Source of the DNA: Streptomyces tauricus
GTDB lineage: Bacteria > Actinomycetota > Actinomycetes > Streptomycetales > Streptomycetaceae
DNA: 41,177 nt
Assembly (NCBI RefSeq): GCF_014650955.1
Contig: NZ_BMVY01000051.1
Coordinates: 1 to 41,177 of the forward strand
Direction: 5' to 3'
The position numbers and the translations under genes are program-made. Below the pieces are notes generated by a model that saw nothing but the letters and a program-made list of their open reading frames with translations, did no database searches and was not told the origin of the DNA. Numbering within the stretch: the first letter of the stretch is position 1; each line of letters opens with the position of its first letter. Shown here in pieces: positions 32,838 through 41,004 of this stretch.

Positions 32838-33581
32838 GTGCTCTCTCTTCATGACAAGATCGTCGCGGTCACCGGAGCAAGCGGCGGCATCGGTGAGGCC
32901 ACGGCCCGTCTCCTCGCTCAGCGCGGCGCCGCAGTCGTCCTCGCGGCGCGCCGCAGTGAGCACATCGAGGCCATAGCGCAGGACATCCGGCAGGAGGGCG
33001 CCCGTGCCGCCACGTGCGTCGTCGACGTCACCCGGGCCGAGGACCTGCGGCGCCTGGTCGCCACCACCATCGATCGGTACGGCCGCATCGACGTACTGGT
33101 GAACAACGCCGGCATCGCCCCGATCAGCCCGCTGGCCGACCTCGACACCGAGAGCTGGTCGGCCATGATCGATGTCAACCTTCGCGGCACGCTCAACGGC
33201 ATCGCCGCCGCGCTGCCCGCCTTCCGCGAACAAGGGTCGGGCCACTTCGTGAGCATCGTCTCCGTGGCCGGCCTGTACGGCGCGTCCCCCTCGATGGCCG
33301 TCTACGCCGCGACCAAGAACGCGGTGCGCACCGTCCACGAAGGGCTACGCAGGGAGTCCACCGACGGAGTGGTGCGCACGACGGCCATCTCGCCGGGATA
33401 CATACGCACCGATCTCGCCGACTCCATGGAAGACCCGAACATCCGCGAGCAGACGCGCAAGTACATGGACGCGGTGGGCATCCCGCCGGCGGCGGTCGCC
33501 CGCGCGGTGGCCTTCGCCATCGAGCAGCCCGGCGACGTCGAGATCGGCGAGATCAACGTTCGCCCCACTGTCCAGGCATGA
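32838..33581 (+). CDS. short-chain dehydrogenase/reductase (SDR)
   Basis: The 247-residue protein is a classical SDR: TGASGGIG (12-19) binds NADP(H), with Arg-rich RRSEH after the second strand. NNAG is at 89-92, the catalytic Ser at 142 (IVSVAG), and the YxxxK pair is Tyr156-Lys160. SPGYIRTDLADSME follows. It should reduce a ketone or oxidise an alcohol; relatives are often annotated as oxidoreductases of unknown substrate. GTG 32838 follows CTGGAGG by five bases. It is regulated by the divergent TetR through the operator pair directly upstream. Confidence 0.92.
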   Translation: MLSLHDKIVAVTGASGGIGEATARLLAQRGAAVVLAARRSEHIEAIAQDIRQEGARAATCVVDVTRAEDLRRLVATTIDRYGRIDVLVNNAGIAPISPLADLDTESWSAMIDVNLRGTLNGIAAALPAFREQGSGHFVSIVSVAGLYGASPSMAVYAATKNAVRTVHEGLRRESTDGVVRTTAISPGYIRTDLADSMEDPNIREQTRKYMDAVGIPPAAVARAVAFAIEQPGDVEIGEINVRPTVQA

Positions 33582-33730
33582 CACCTGCCGCCACCGGTCA
33601 GGGCAACGGCGGACCGCCGCGTACAGATCGACCTCGGCCTTCGGTGCACCACAGGAAGTGGGTGTGCGGCATCCCGATGCCGACGACGAGCGCGGTGAGA
33701 GCAAGGAACCGGTCCGCAGAAAACAGCTTG

Positions 33731-33768
33731 GTGGGCGGGCGTCGCAGGTCCCCGCGATGCCCGCCCAC
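33731..33768. terminator. hairpin between convergent genes
   Basis: GTGGGCGGGCGTCGC (33731-33745) pairs with GCGATGCCCGCCCAC (33754-33768) with one G-T wobble and an eight-base loop. It lies between the SDR gene and the convergent membrane hydrolase gene, so it can end both transcripts. Confidence 0.75.
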
Positions 33769-33790
33769 CCCGTACTCTCCCCCTACGGAC

Positions 33791-35791
33791 TCAAGAGCTC
33801 TTGAGTACCGCCGGTATCTGCCACATGCGGTCCGGCCACTTGCGGAAGTGCTCGACGCACAGCAACCCGAGATTCGCTGCCGCACCCGCGCCGACTATGG
33901 CTGCGGCAGGCGCCAGGAGACCGGAGAGCGCGTAACAGCCGATCCATGCCCCGAGGAACGCCCCGCAGACCGCGGCCACCAACCCTGCGCGCCGCCTCCG
34001 TGATGAGCGCTCAGCACGGGTCCAGGCCAAATAGGCGCCGATGCCCACCATCAGGCCCGTCCCGGGCACGATCACACTCGCGCTGGCCACGAAGTCATCG
34101 GGTCCCACCGTCCAGATCAGCAGAACCCCCATCAGCCATCCGCCAAGGCCGAGCGGGATCACGGTCCCGGTTCGTATCCAGACACTCGCGCGGGGACCGA
34201 AGCCACCGCGCTTGCGCGACCAGCGTGCGATCACGGCGAGCAGGGCGAGGCCGAGGGTTACGCCGGCCAGGGTGACTGCGGTCAGCAGCTTGGCCACCGT
34301 GGACATGCTCAACGGAACGGCCTCGAAGTCGACGGGCCGCTTGTCGAATCGGGAACTGTCCGCCTTGCCGGTGTCGAAGAAGGTGGTCAGTAGACGTTTT
34401 CCGGCTTCGGGGCGGTGCTCCCAGAAGTCGGCGGTGTGGCCCAGCCCGGGAAGGATCACCTGCTGTCCCCGGGACAGGGCGGGCAGCAGTTCGTCGGTGG
34501 CCAGTTGCGCCGGGGTGGAGAAATCGACCTCACCGCTGACGAGGAGGGTTTCGACGTCACTGGACCGCATCTTGCGATACTTGGCGTTGTCGGGGCTGTC
34601 CGGCCACACCGTGGACAGACCGGACTCTCCGGCCCACAGGAAGTCGGTCGAGGCGTTGCCCAGGATCGAGCCCGGATCGCCACCGCTGTCGTAGTAGCGC
34701 TGTGCTGCTGGACCATCGATCATGGCGAAGGAAGCGAACTCGCCCCAGACGATGGAATCGGGCAGGGTGAGGTCGCCGAGGACAGACATGGCCCACATGG
34801 CGCCGGTGTCCCGGCTGAGGTAGGCGTCGATGACGGTCGGAGCGTTGTTCGGTGCCGAGGCCTGACCGTTGTGATGCATGGCGTACTGGCTCAGTACTCG
34901 GACGTTGGTGTCCTTGATGCGGAAGGGCCCCCAGCGTTCAGGGATCTCGCCGGCGGTCTTCCGGACCGATTCGGCGAGGTCGGATGTACGCGCGGCGCAG
35001 GCGTCGTCGTCCGCGCACAGCCGTGTGTACTGGGCGAACTGCGCATCGGTGATGCGCGGGTCCCAGAAGAAGTGGCCGGGCGGATTGACCGAGACCATCG
35101 CGGAGCGGTGCAGCACCTTCGGGTGCCGCCAGGAGTAGATCATGGCGGTGCGTGTTCCAGCACTGGAGCTGAGGAGGTTGATCTGCGAGTAGCCCAGGGC
35201 GGTACGGGCCGCTTCCAGGTCCTCCACCCGCTGGAGGGCGGAGTAGCCGGTGAGGTCGATCCCGTCGTCGGTGAGGCGGTCCGCACACAGATCGAACGCT
35301 TTGGTCGTGGCAGGCAGTGTCTTCGATGCGGCGATTCCGTCGCCGGACTGCATGACCGCGGCGACCTCGGGGCAGTCCAGACGGCGCGATCCGTCGATAC
35401 CCCGGTAGCCGACCAGGACCACATCGTGCTTGCCGGTGAGTCGGCTTGCCTGCGGGAAGTCCATGTTCGTTCTTCCGGGGCCGCCGCCCAGTCGGAAGAT
35501 CGGTTCCGCGGGGTTGGCGGAAGTGGCCCGGACGCGGGTGACCGGAAGTGCTATCAGCTCGGACTCGGGGTCGCGCCGGTTCTCCGGGACGGCGAGTGTG
35601 CCGCAGTCGGCGGCGACGGTTCCGGCTTCGGTGTCGTAGTCGCAGGGGCGCATGGTGAGTGACCCGGGGGCGGCCCCCTCGGGTACGGACAGGAGATGTT
35701 CCGGCCGCAGCGCCAAGTAGCAGAGCGACACCAGGAGTCCGCCGGTGACCACGAAGGCGAGCAGGGGCCGCCATGACTTGAGAAGTGTCAT
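33791..35791 (-). CDS. membrane-anchored alpha/beta hydrolase with C-terminal membrane domain
   Basis: From ATG 35791 the 666-residue protein has an N-terminal membrane anchor (LLAFVVTGGLLVSLCYLAL). An extracytoplasmic hydrolase related to tripeptidyl aminopeptidases follows: DCGTLAVPENRRDPES, RLGGGPGRTNM (oxyanion loop), and INLLSSSAGTRTAMI where the nucleophile elbow reads SxSAG rather than GxSxG. LLVSGEVDFSTPAQLA carries the Asp and LPGLGHTADFW the His. After about residue 470, five or so membrane segments follow (LLTAVTLAGVTLGLALLAVI, TVIPLGLGGWLMGVLLIWTV and others). A much longer open frame upstream is a shadow of the next gene. The substrate is unknown, perhaps peptides or esters at the cell surface. 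Confidence 0.85.
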   Translation of the reverse strand: MTLLKSWRPLLAFVVTGGLLVSLCYLALRPEHLLSVPEGAAPGSLTMRPCDYDTEAGTVAADCGTLAVPENRRDPESELIALPVTRVRATSANPAEPIFRLGGGPGRTNMDFPQASRLTGKHDVVLVGYRGIDGSRRLDCPEVAAVMQSGDGIAASKTLPATTKAFDLCADRLTDDGIDLTGYSALQRVEDLEAARTALGYSQINLLSSSAGTRTAMIYSWRHPKVLHRSAMVSVNPPGHFFWDPRITDAQFAQYTRLCADDDACAARTSDLAESVRKTAGEIPERWGPFRIKDTNVRVLSQYAMHHNGQASAPNNAPTVIDAYLSRDTGAMWAMSVLGDLTLPDSIVWGEFASFAMIDGPAAQRYYDSGGDPGSILGNASTDFLWAGESGLSTVWPDSPDNAKYRKMRSSDVETLLVSGEVDFSTPAQLATDELLPALSRGQQVILPGLGHTADFWEHRPEAGKRLLTTFFDTGKADSSRFDKRPVDFEAVPLSMSTVAKLLTAVTLAGVTLGLALLAVIARWSRKRGGFGPRASVWIRTGTVIPLGLGGWLMGVLLIWTVGPDDFVASASVIVPGTGLMVGIGAYLAWTRAERSSRRRRAGLVAAVCGAFLGAWIGCYALSGLLAPAAAIVGAGAAANLGLLCVEHFRKWPDRMWQIPAVLKSS

Positions 35792-35898
35792 TTCGTTTCC
35801 GTATGAGTGCGCGCGGGCCCGAGCTTTCCCCAGGGGAGGTACGGCGGGCATGGGCATGTGAGGTCGTCTCGGGTGGTTCGGACCGTCAGGGAGACCTG

Positions 35899-36360
35899 TC
35901 AGCCCCGCTCCCACAGCGGCAACCGGAACATGGCGTAGGTGAACTTGCCGCTGATACGTCCTGCGGTGTCGAAGTGGAACACGTCCACACCGTGCCACTG
36001 CATGCGGCCGCCGTAGCGCGCACGGGCGAACAGGCGCAGTGGCAACGGCACATGACGGCCGGACTCTCCGCTCATGTCGAGCCGGCAGGCCCAGCGGATC
36101 GTGGCGCGCCGGTTCGGCTCGTCGACGATCTTGTCGTACACGGCGAAGTGCATGGCGCCGTAGCGTCCGGCGAAGTGCGGCTCGAACTCTTTGCGGATCG
36201 CCGCGATGCCATGTCGCTCCGGCAGGTGGCCGGGCAGGTACACGGCGTCGTCGGCGAAGAACGACATGACCTTGTCGAGATCGGGGCTCGGCTCGTTGAA
36301 GGCGGCAACGAAGTCGTCGATGGTCTGGCTGAGGTTGGTCGAGGTGGCGGAGATGGCCGT
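35899..36360 (-). CDS. NTF2-like (SnoaL-type) protein with no standard start codon
   Basis: The frame gives ISATSTNLSQTIDDFVAAFN, MSFFADDAVYLPGHLPERHG, FAVYDKIVDEPNRRATIRWA and VDVFHFDTAGRISGKFTYAM, a standard NTF2-fold protein of about 150 residues. The first 31 codons contain no ATG, GTG, TTG or CTG and are preceded at once by an in-frame TGA (36363-36361). The codon after it is ACG, with GGGAG three bases upstream, so an ATG-to-ACG change or a rare start (ACG 36360 or ATC 36354) is implied. ATG 36267 would remove the first helix. The gene is divergent from a TetR gene across a 43-bp operator. Confidence 0.7.
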   Translation of the reverse strand, partial: TAISATSTNLSQTIDDFVAAFNEPSPDLDKVMSFFADDAVYLPGHLPERHGIAAIRKEFEPHFAGRYGAMHFAVYDKIVDEPNRRATIRWACRLDMSGESGRHVPLPLRLFARARYGGRMQWHGVDVFHFDTAGRISGKFTYAMFRLPLWERG

Positions 36361-36402
36361 TCACTCCCAGGAGCGCGGTGGGGCTGTCGGATGCCGGGAC
36401 AT

Positions 36403-36445
36403 TAACAGAACACCCGTCCCTTAACAAGAGATGGGTGTTCTGTTA
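36403..36445. promoter_or_regulatory. 13-bp-arm inverted repeat operator
   Basis: TAACAGAACACCC (36403-36415) and GGGTGTTCTGTTA (36433-36445) are perfect reverse complements separated by 17 bases, centred between the divergent NTF2-like and TetR genes. The A+T-rich arms stand out from the surroundings and mark a likely TetR-binding region covering both promoters. Confidence 0.75.
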
Positions 36446-36468
36446 GATCTGGACTAGGATGAACGGTC

Positions 36469-37122
36469 ATGTCAGCGCCATTCCAGCGGGCTCGACGCCC
36501 TGATCAGAAGGACCAGCGCCGCGAGGCCATCCTCACGGCCGCGCGGGAGCTCGCCGAGCGCTCCGGAGTGGCCAGGGTCAGCCTGCAGGACATCGCCACC
36601 GCGGTCGGACTCGCCAAGTCCAACGTGCTGCGCTACTTCGGCACGCGTGAGGAGATCTACCTGCATCTGCTGATGAGCGCAGGTTCCGAGTGGGCGAGTG
36701 TGGTCAGTGCCCGGTTGCAGGAAGTGAGTGGGACCGAGGCAGCGGCGGGCGTTCTCGCGGATGCCTTCGTTGACCGGCCCTTCTACTGTGATCTGACCAC
36801 GCACGCGGAGACGATGCTCGAACACAATGTGTCCGTGGAAGTGCTGAAGGTCTTCAAGAGGTGGGCCATCGACACCTACTGGGCGGTCGGCCAGCGCATC
36901 TCCACCGCCTGCCCGGAACTGACCCCCGCCGATGGCGCCGCACTCGTGATGACAGCCAGCGCTTTCGTCGCGAAGCTGTTTCCCATCACCCGTCCACCTG
37001 AGGCGCTGCGTGAACTGTACGCGCGCGAGCCGGAGATCGCGGGGGCGTTCCCGCCGTTCCGCCCGACACTGAAACGCATGGTGGCGGCCACCGCAGCCGG
37101 CCTTCCTCTGGTACGTCAGTAG
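36469..37122 (+). CDS. TetR family regulator
   Basis: The 217-residue protein has DQKDQRREAILTAARELAER, SLQDIATAVGLAKSNVLRYF and GTREEIYLHLLMSAGSEW as the DNA-binding region. The C-terminal domain, with DRPFYCDLTTHAETMLEHNV and VLKVFKRWAIDTYW, is typical of the subgroup whose members are annotated only as TetR. The ATG is preceded by AGGA nine bases away. It is divergent from the NTF2-like gene, and the perfect 13-bp-arm operator between them makes these the obvious targets. Confidence 0.9.
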   Translation: MSAPFQRARRPDQKDQRREAILTAARELAERSGVARVSLQDIATAVGLAKSNVLRYFGTREEIYLHLLMSAGSEWASVVSARLQEVSGTEAAAGVLADAFVDRPFYCDLTTHAETMLEHNVSVEVLKVFKRWAIDTYWAVGQRISTACPELTPADGAALVMTASAFVAKLFPITRPPEALRELYAREPEIAGAFPPFRPTLKRMVAATAAGLPLVRQ

Positions 37123-37383
37123 ACAAGCCTTGCGGCTGAGTGGACCGTCGCACCCCTCCGCGGCCGCGACGAACCGGACCCACCACGGCGAGGTGTCCAG
37201 CTTGCGGTCGGCATCCAATACGTCGAACGGCACCCGGGGCACCTCGCCAGCCCGACCACGACTGGGAACGCCCTCTCCAGAGCCTCCTCGACGTCGTCAC
37301 GATGAGCGGCAGCCGCAGGAAGCGCTCTCGACGAGCACTCCGGCCACCCCGCTGAACCCGGCGAACCACAGCGGTCAGAGAAC
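37123..37383. other. gap with one possible leftward remnant
   Basis: On the minus strand, about 37150-37245, VPRVPFDVLDADRKLDTSPW followed by WVRFVAAAEG has a protein-like composition, but it has no start and I cannot assign a family. Nothing else is visible. Confidence 0.3.
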
Positions 37384-38001
37384 CTAGTTGCTCGCCGGTC
37401 GACCGTTCGCCGGCGTCTCGGTTCGCCAGCCGAGGAGGATCGCGCGAAGCGCCTGTTCGGCGAGGTAGCGGGCGCGATCACCGCCGACGTTGCCGAGGTA
37501 ACTCAGTGACGCGATGCCGTACAGCGTGCCCCAGAGGATCTCACAAGCCTGGTCGAGGTCGGCCAGGACCACGTTGTGGGCGGCCGACCAGGTGGTGAGC
37601 AGCTCCTTGAGGACGTCGATGACCGGTTCCGCGACGCGTCGGCGTTCGTCCGCGTCGACCACCGGGTCGTTCATGACCCGGAAGAGGTGGGGATGCTCGC
37701 CGGCGAACCGGACGTACTGCGACGCGATGCGCGTCATGCGCCGGTCCGTATCGGGTTCCTGCGCGGCGTGGTGGAACTCGCTCAACAGCAGGCGGTGACC
37801 GTGCGCGACCAGCTCCAGTACGAGCGCGTCCTTGTTGGCGAAGTGCTGGTAGACGACGGGCGCGGAATATTCGACGTCGGTGGCGATGCGCCGGATCGTC
37901 AGAGCCGCGACGCCCTCGGTCTCGAGAACGTGCAGCGCGGCCTCGATGATCCGCTCCCGGGTGTTCGCCCGTTCGCGGGCCCGTCTCGTGCTGGTCGACA
38001 T
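37384..38001 (-). CDS. TetR family regulator
   Basis: The 205-residue protein shows the TetR helix-turn-helix (ANTRERIIEAALHVLETEGV, LTIRRIATDVEYSAPVVYQH, FANKDALVLELVAHGHRLL). A C-terminal domain with YVRFAGEHPHLFRVMNDPVV and CEILWGTLYGIASLSYLGNV is the TetR_C_13/WHG-like pattern. It is divergent from the Dabb/epimerase pair, and a pair of TAACG/CGTTA palindromes lies at 38078-38107 between them. Confidence 0.9.
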   Translation of the reverse strand: MSTSTRRARERANTRERIIEAALHVLETEGVAALTIRRIATDVEYSAPVVYQHFANKDALVLELVAHGHRLLLSEFHHAAQEPDTDRRMTRIASQYVRFAGEHPHLFRVMNDPVVDADERRRVAEPVIDVLKELLTTWSAAHNVVLADLDQACEILWGTLYGIASLSYLGNVGGDRARYLAEQALRAILLGWRTETPANGRPASN

Positions 38002-38077
38002 GGTCCGTCACTTCGCTTCGATGGTGTCCCCGAACACTAGCCACCGCCTTGACCGCGTCGGCGACGCGCGTCATAGT

Positions 38078-38107
38078 TAACGCCGTTAGGAAATCTAACA
38101 ACGTTAG
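38078..38107. promoter_or_regulatory. tandem TAACG/CGTTA palindromes
   Basis: TAACGCCGTTA (38078-38088) and CTAACAACGTTAG (38095-38107) are each palindromic, and together they form a larger imperfect repeat. The position, 17 bases before the Dabb start and about 77 before the TetR start, fits repression of both divergent promoters. Confidence 0.7.
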
Positions 38108-38123
38108 GAATGGATGGTACGTC

Positions 38124-38528
38124 ATGATTTACCACATCAACAGAGTCACGCTGAAGGCCACTGCGACGCCTGAGCAGATCGAGGCGGTGCTGGAGAGCTG
38201 GCGCGATCAGGGCCGGTCGAACCCCGCCATCAAGTCCTTCGTCGTCGGTCGCGACCACGGCGGCGACTACACGTACGGTGCGGTGTTCGTCGTCGAGGAT
38301 CTCGACGGGCTCTTCGCCTACCTGACGCACCCGACCACCTACCAGACCGACCACCTCGGGCTGCACCTGGTCGAACGGCTGGAGATCTTCGACGTCAGTG
38401 ACGACGGCGACCCAGACCTGAACGCCAAGATCCAGGAACTGCACCGGCGCCGCAACGAACTCAACCCGCAGATCGCCGACATGCTCGCAGACGTGCCCAC
38501 CTATACCGGCTCCGGCGTGGACGACTGA
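38124..38528 (+). CDS. Dabb-domain (stress-responsive A/B barrel) protein
   Basis: The 134-residue protein begins MIYHINRVTLKATATPEQIE, continues IKSFVVGRDHGGDYTYGAVF, VVEDLDGLFAYLTHPTTYQT and HLGLHLVERLEIFDVSDDGD, a dimeric alpha+beta barrel of the Dabb type. Such proteins include small cyclases (olivetolic acid cyclase is a relative) and uncharacterised stress proteins. I use ATG 38124, the family-like start; no strong ribosome-binding site is seen. It is followed after 28 bases by an epimerase-like gene and shares the TetR-controlled promoter. Confidence 0.82.
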   Translation: MIYHINRVTLKATATPEQIEAVLESWRDQGRSNPAIKSFVVGRDHGGDYTYGAVFVVEDLDGLFAYLTHPTTYQTDHLGLHLVERLEIFDVSDDGDPDLNAKIQELHRRRNELNPQIADMLADVPTYTGSGVDD

Positions 38529-38556
38529 CCGATACCCCGGAGAAGGAGAAATCGTT

Positions 38557-39459
38557 ATGGCCAAGCACGTCGTCATCGGTGCCGGTTCCATCGGTACCAA
38601 CGTCGCTCGTCTGCTCGCCGAGCGCGGCGAGAGCATCCGGATCGTCACCCGCAGCGGCTCCGGCCCCGAGCACCCGCTGATCGACCGGGTCGCCGCGGAC
38701 GCGTCCGACCCGACCCGCCTCACCGAGCTGTCCCGCGGCGCGGAAGTCATCTACCACTGCGCCAATCCACCCTCATACACGGTGTGGGAACGCCTGTTGC
38801 CGCCCCTGCAGACGGCAGCCATCACCGCCGCGAAGGCGAACGACGCCGTCCTCGCGCTGACCGGCAGCCTTTACGCCTACGGTCCGCAGCCCGGTGGCCG
38901 GATGAACGAACACACCCCCATGGCCGCCACCGGGCACAAGGGCCGCCTGCGCAGACGCATGTGGGAACAGGCCCTCGCCGGGGGGATCCGCACCGTCGAG
39001 GTCCGCGGCTCCGACTACATCGGCAAGGACGCCAACGGCATCTACTCCCTGCTCATCAAGTCGGCCCTGCAGAAGGGAAAAGCGGCCTGGATCACCGGCC
39101 ACCTGGACATGCCGCACACCTTCACCTTCAATGGCGACATGGCACAGGCCCTCATCACGCTGGCCTCGGAAGAACGTGCGTGGGGCCGCCCCTGGCACGT
39201 GCCGTCCCCGCCGGCCGTCACCATTCGCGAGCTGGCGCGGCGCTACGCCGTCGCGGCGGGCCGGCCCCCGGTCAAACTGATCCGGATACCGCGCTCCGTG
39301 ACGCGTACGGCCGGGCTGATCGTGCCGATCGCCCGCGAGATGGCCGAGATGGACTACCAGTGGTACGCGCCGTTCCACATGGATGCCACGGAGACCGCCG
39401 AGACCTTCGACCTGACCGCCACCGACCTCGACACCGCCGTCCGCAACGAGGTCGGCTGA
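38557..39459 (+). CDS. NAD-dependent epimerase/dehydratase family protein (extended SDR)
   Basis: The 300-residue protein has the extended-SDR Rossmann start KHVVIGAGSIGTNVARLLAE (GxGxxG). IRIVTRSGSG, then ADASDPTRLTELSRGAEVIY and HCANPPSYTVWERLLPPLQT follow. LALTGSLYAYGP is the Ser/Tyr region, and DMPHTFTFNGDMAQALITLA the C-terminal half. The usual YxxxK is not clearly present, so atypical chemistry or a binding role is possible. GGAGAAGGAG lies upstream of the ATG. It is co-transcribed with the Dabb gene. Confidence 0.88.
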   Translation: MAKHVVIGAGSIGTNVARLLAERGESIRIVTRSGSGPEHPLIDRVAADASDPTRLTELSRGAEVIYHCANPPSYTVWERLLPPLQTAAITAAKANDAVLALTGSLYAYGPQPGGRMNEHTPMAATGHKGRLRRRMWEQALAGGIRTVEVRGSDYIGKDANGIYSLLIKSALQKGKAAWITGHLDMPHTFTFNGDMAQALITLASEERAWGRPWHVPSPPAVTIRELARRYAVAAGRPPVKLIRIPRSVTRTAGLIVPIAREMAEMDYQWYAPFHMDATETAETFDLTATDLDTAVRNEVG

Positions 39460-39584
39460 ACTCCCACGGCCACACCGGCACGTCGACGGCAGGCCCGCCG
39501 ACACCGTGAACGTCCGTGCTCACGGCAGCAGGCTGTCCTGTAACCCCAAATGATCTTGGCTTCAGGTGTGATCAGGAGGCATGG

Positions 39585-40130
39585 TCAGGCGTCACTGGGA
39601 CCGGGGGCCCAGCCGGTGTGCTGGGCCCAGGCGTCAGCACGTCGGATGATGTCCCATACGAAGGCATCCTTTGCCTGGACGTAACCGGGACGGTCGTTGC
39701 GGAACTCGGCCGCGCAGTGTTGTTTGGCTGCTGCGTACTCGTTCGCGGCAGCCAAATGGCACCGGAGGTAGTCGCGAAACAGCAGGGGGAACTGCTGGGA
39801 GAAGCTGCCCAGTTGCCGCACGTGCACGTGTGTCCGGCGCTGACCTGGAGGTTCGCGGAAGTATCGCTTCGTCCGTTCGGGATTGTCCGCCCGGTACACG
39901 AGCCCCATACCGGTCAGCGGGCCCAGGAACGAATCCAACGCTTCCAGCGATGCCAGTGAGATCTGGATGTCGATCACAGGCTTGGCCGCCAGCCCCGGCA
40001 CCGAGGTCGACCCGATGTGGTCGATACGCGCCGCAGCATCGCCCAGGGCTGCACGCAGGCCCACGCCCCACCTGGCGAACATGGCTGGCCAAGCAGGGTC
40101 GTACGGCATGATCTCGACGGGGTCTCCCAC
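39585..40130 (-). CDS. GrpB family protein (UPF0157)
   Basis: The 181-residue protein reads EIMPYDPAWPAMFARWGVGL, ARIDHIGSTSVPGLAAKPVI, DIQISLASLEALDSF and THVHVRQLGSFSQQFPLLFR, a textbook GrpB domain of the nucleotidyltransferase fold with HIGSTSVPGLxAKPxIDI as the diagnostic motif. Some relatives are fused to or neighbour dephospho-CoA kinase; the function is unknown. I prefer GTG 40130 (GDPVEIMPYDPAW follows, with GGAAG ten bases before) to the longer frame reaching 40235. It stands alone. Confidence 0.88.
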   Translation of the reverse strand: MGDPVEIMPYDPAWPAMFARWGVGLRAALGDAAARIDHIGSTSVPGLAAKPVIDIQISLASLEALDSFLGPLTGMGLVYRADNPERTKRYFREPPGQRRTHVHVRQLGSFSQQFPLLFRDYLRCHLAAANEYAAAKQHCAAEFRNDRPGYVQAKDAFVWDIIRRADAWAQHTGWAPGPSDA

Positions 40131-40397
40131 ACCAAAAAGTCTTCCACGATTCCCTGAATCTGCGTGTTGAAGCAGGTCAGCAGGGAGGTTGGTGCTGCTA
40201 AGGCGGCGTGTCCCAGCCTCGACGGGCGGTTGCACCAGTTTCTGGCCCGTCCGTCGTTTTCCCGGCTTGAGCCGAAGTCAAAGCCGCGGTCAAAAGGGAA
40301 CGGCACGACCGACTACTGCAACTCCTTCGAGTTCCTGAGGCGGGAAGCGCGATCCGGGCCGAGAAACGGCGACTTCCGTGAGCGCGACAATGCCATC

Positions 40398-40712
40398 ATG
40401 CTCAGACAACCGGCCGCACCCCTCACCCAAGAGGTTCAGATGCTCTACCAGAGCCCTGCCGACTTCTGCGCCGAGTACACCAAGGCACACAACTGTAAGA
40501 AGACCGATGAATTCGGCGCCGAGTCAACGCTGGAAAGGGTGACCGTCGTCAGCGAGACCCCGGACACGGCGCGGGTCGAGGCGCTCTGGTTCACATGCGG
40601 CCACGACCCGGATTCCGGGTACTACGACGTTTTTCAGCGCACCGCCTTCGTTCTGGTGAAGCGGCACGACGGGTGGCGCCTGCACTCCGAGGAAGATCTC
40701 GGCTACGAGTGA
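40398..40712 (+). CDS. hypothetical protein, about 104 residues
   Basis: The frame from ATG 40398 gives MLRQPAAPLTQEVQMLYQSP, ADFCAEYTKAHNCKKTDEFG, VVSETPDTARVEALWFTCGH and AFVLVKRHDGWRLHSEEDLG. The second half looks like the closing strands of an NTF2-like fold (xxxxKRDGxWRLxSxE). The open frame extends upstream to 40164, but that part has shadow-like composition. I cannot identify a family; it may be a short or truncated gene. The 267 bases before it hold nothing recognisable. Confidence 0.5.
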   Translation: MLRQPAAPLTQEVQMLYQSPADFCAEYTKAHNCKKTDEFGAESTLERVTVVSETPDTARVEALWFTCGHDPDSGYYDVFQRTAFVLVKRHDGWRLHSEEDLGYE

Positions 40713-41004
40713 CAACACCTGGTCCCCCCTCGTACCGACGAGAAGGGAGCCCCAGATGACGGGACTTGCACTCCGGGGAGCCCAGGGCATCTGGCGGCCG
40801 ATCTGGACAGAGACACCGCCCGGAAAGGGCTCATACGCATGCCTTCACGGTCGGGTCAGCGTGAGGAGACTCGCCATCGCCCGTCCTGGGCCACGGTGGC
40901 GTAGCCACGGTGCGACGCATGCAGGCTGCGGACCAGCAACGCGGATAACCCTGGAGTTTGCCGCTAGGTCATTTCGTTTGGATCAGTCGGTCGTTGGTCC
41001 GGGT
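40713..41004. other. gap up to the terminal IS element
   Basis: An open frame continues from ATG 40756 into the transposase frame, but its first part lacks family resemblance. GCCACGGTG is repeated at 40888 and about 40902. The left end of the IS element is probably within 40960-41000, but its terminal repeat cannot be fixed without the other end. Confidence 0.35.

Noticed and set aside
34415..35662. 415-codon rightward open frame inside the membrane hydrolase
   Set aside because: Antisense shadow; the leftward gene shows signal anchor, oxyanion loop, Asp and His motifs in order.
33791..36427. 878-codon protein starting near 36427
   Set aside because: The frame is open past the real start only because of composition; it would overlap the NTF2-like gene and its operator. 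The membrane anchor begins at 35791.
36472..37242. 256-codon leftward gene opposite the TetR at 36469
   Set aside because: Mostly antisense to a clear TetR gene; only its first 40 or so residues look protein-like and these are listed as a possible remnant.
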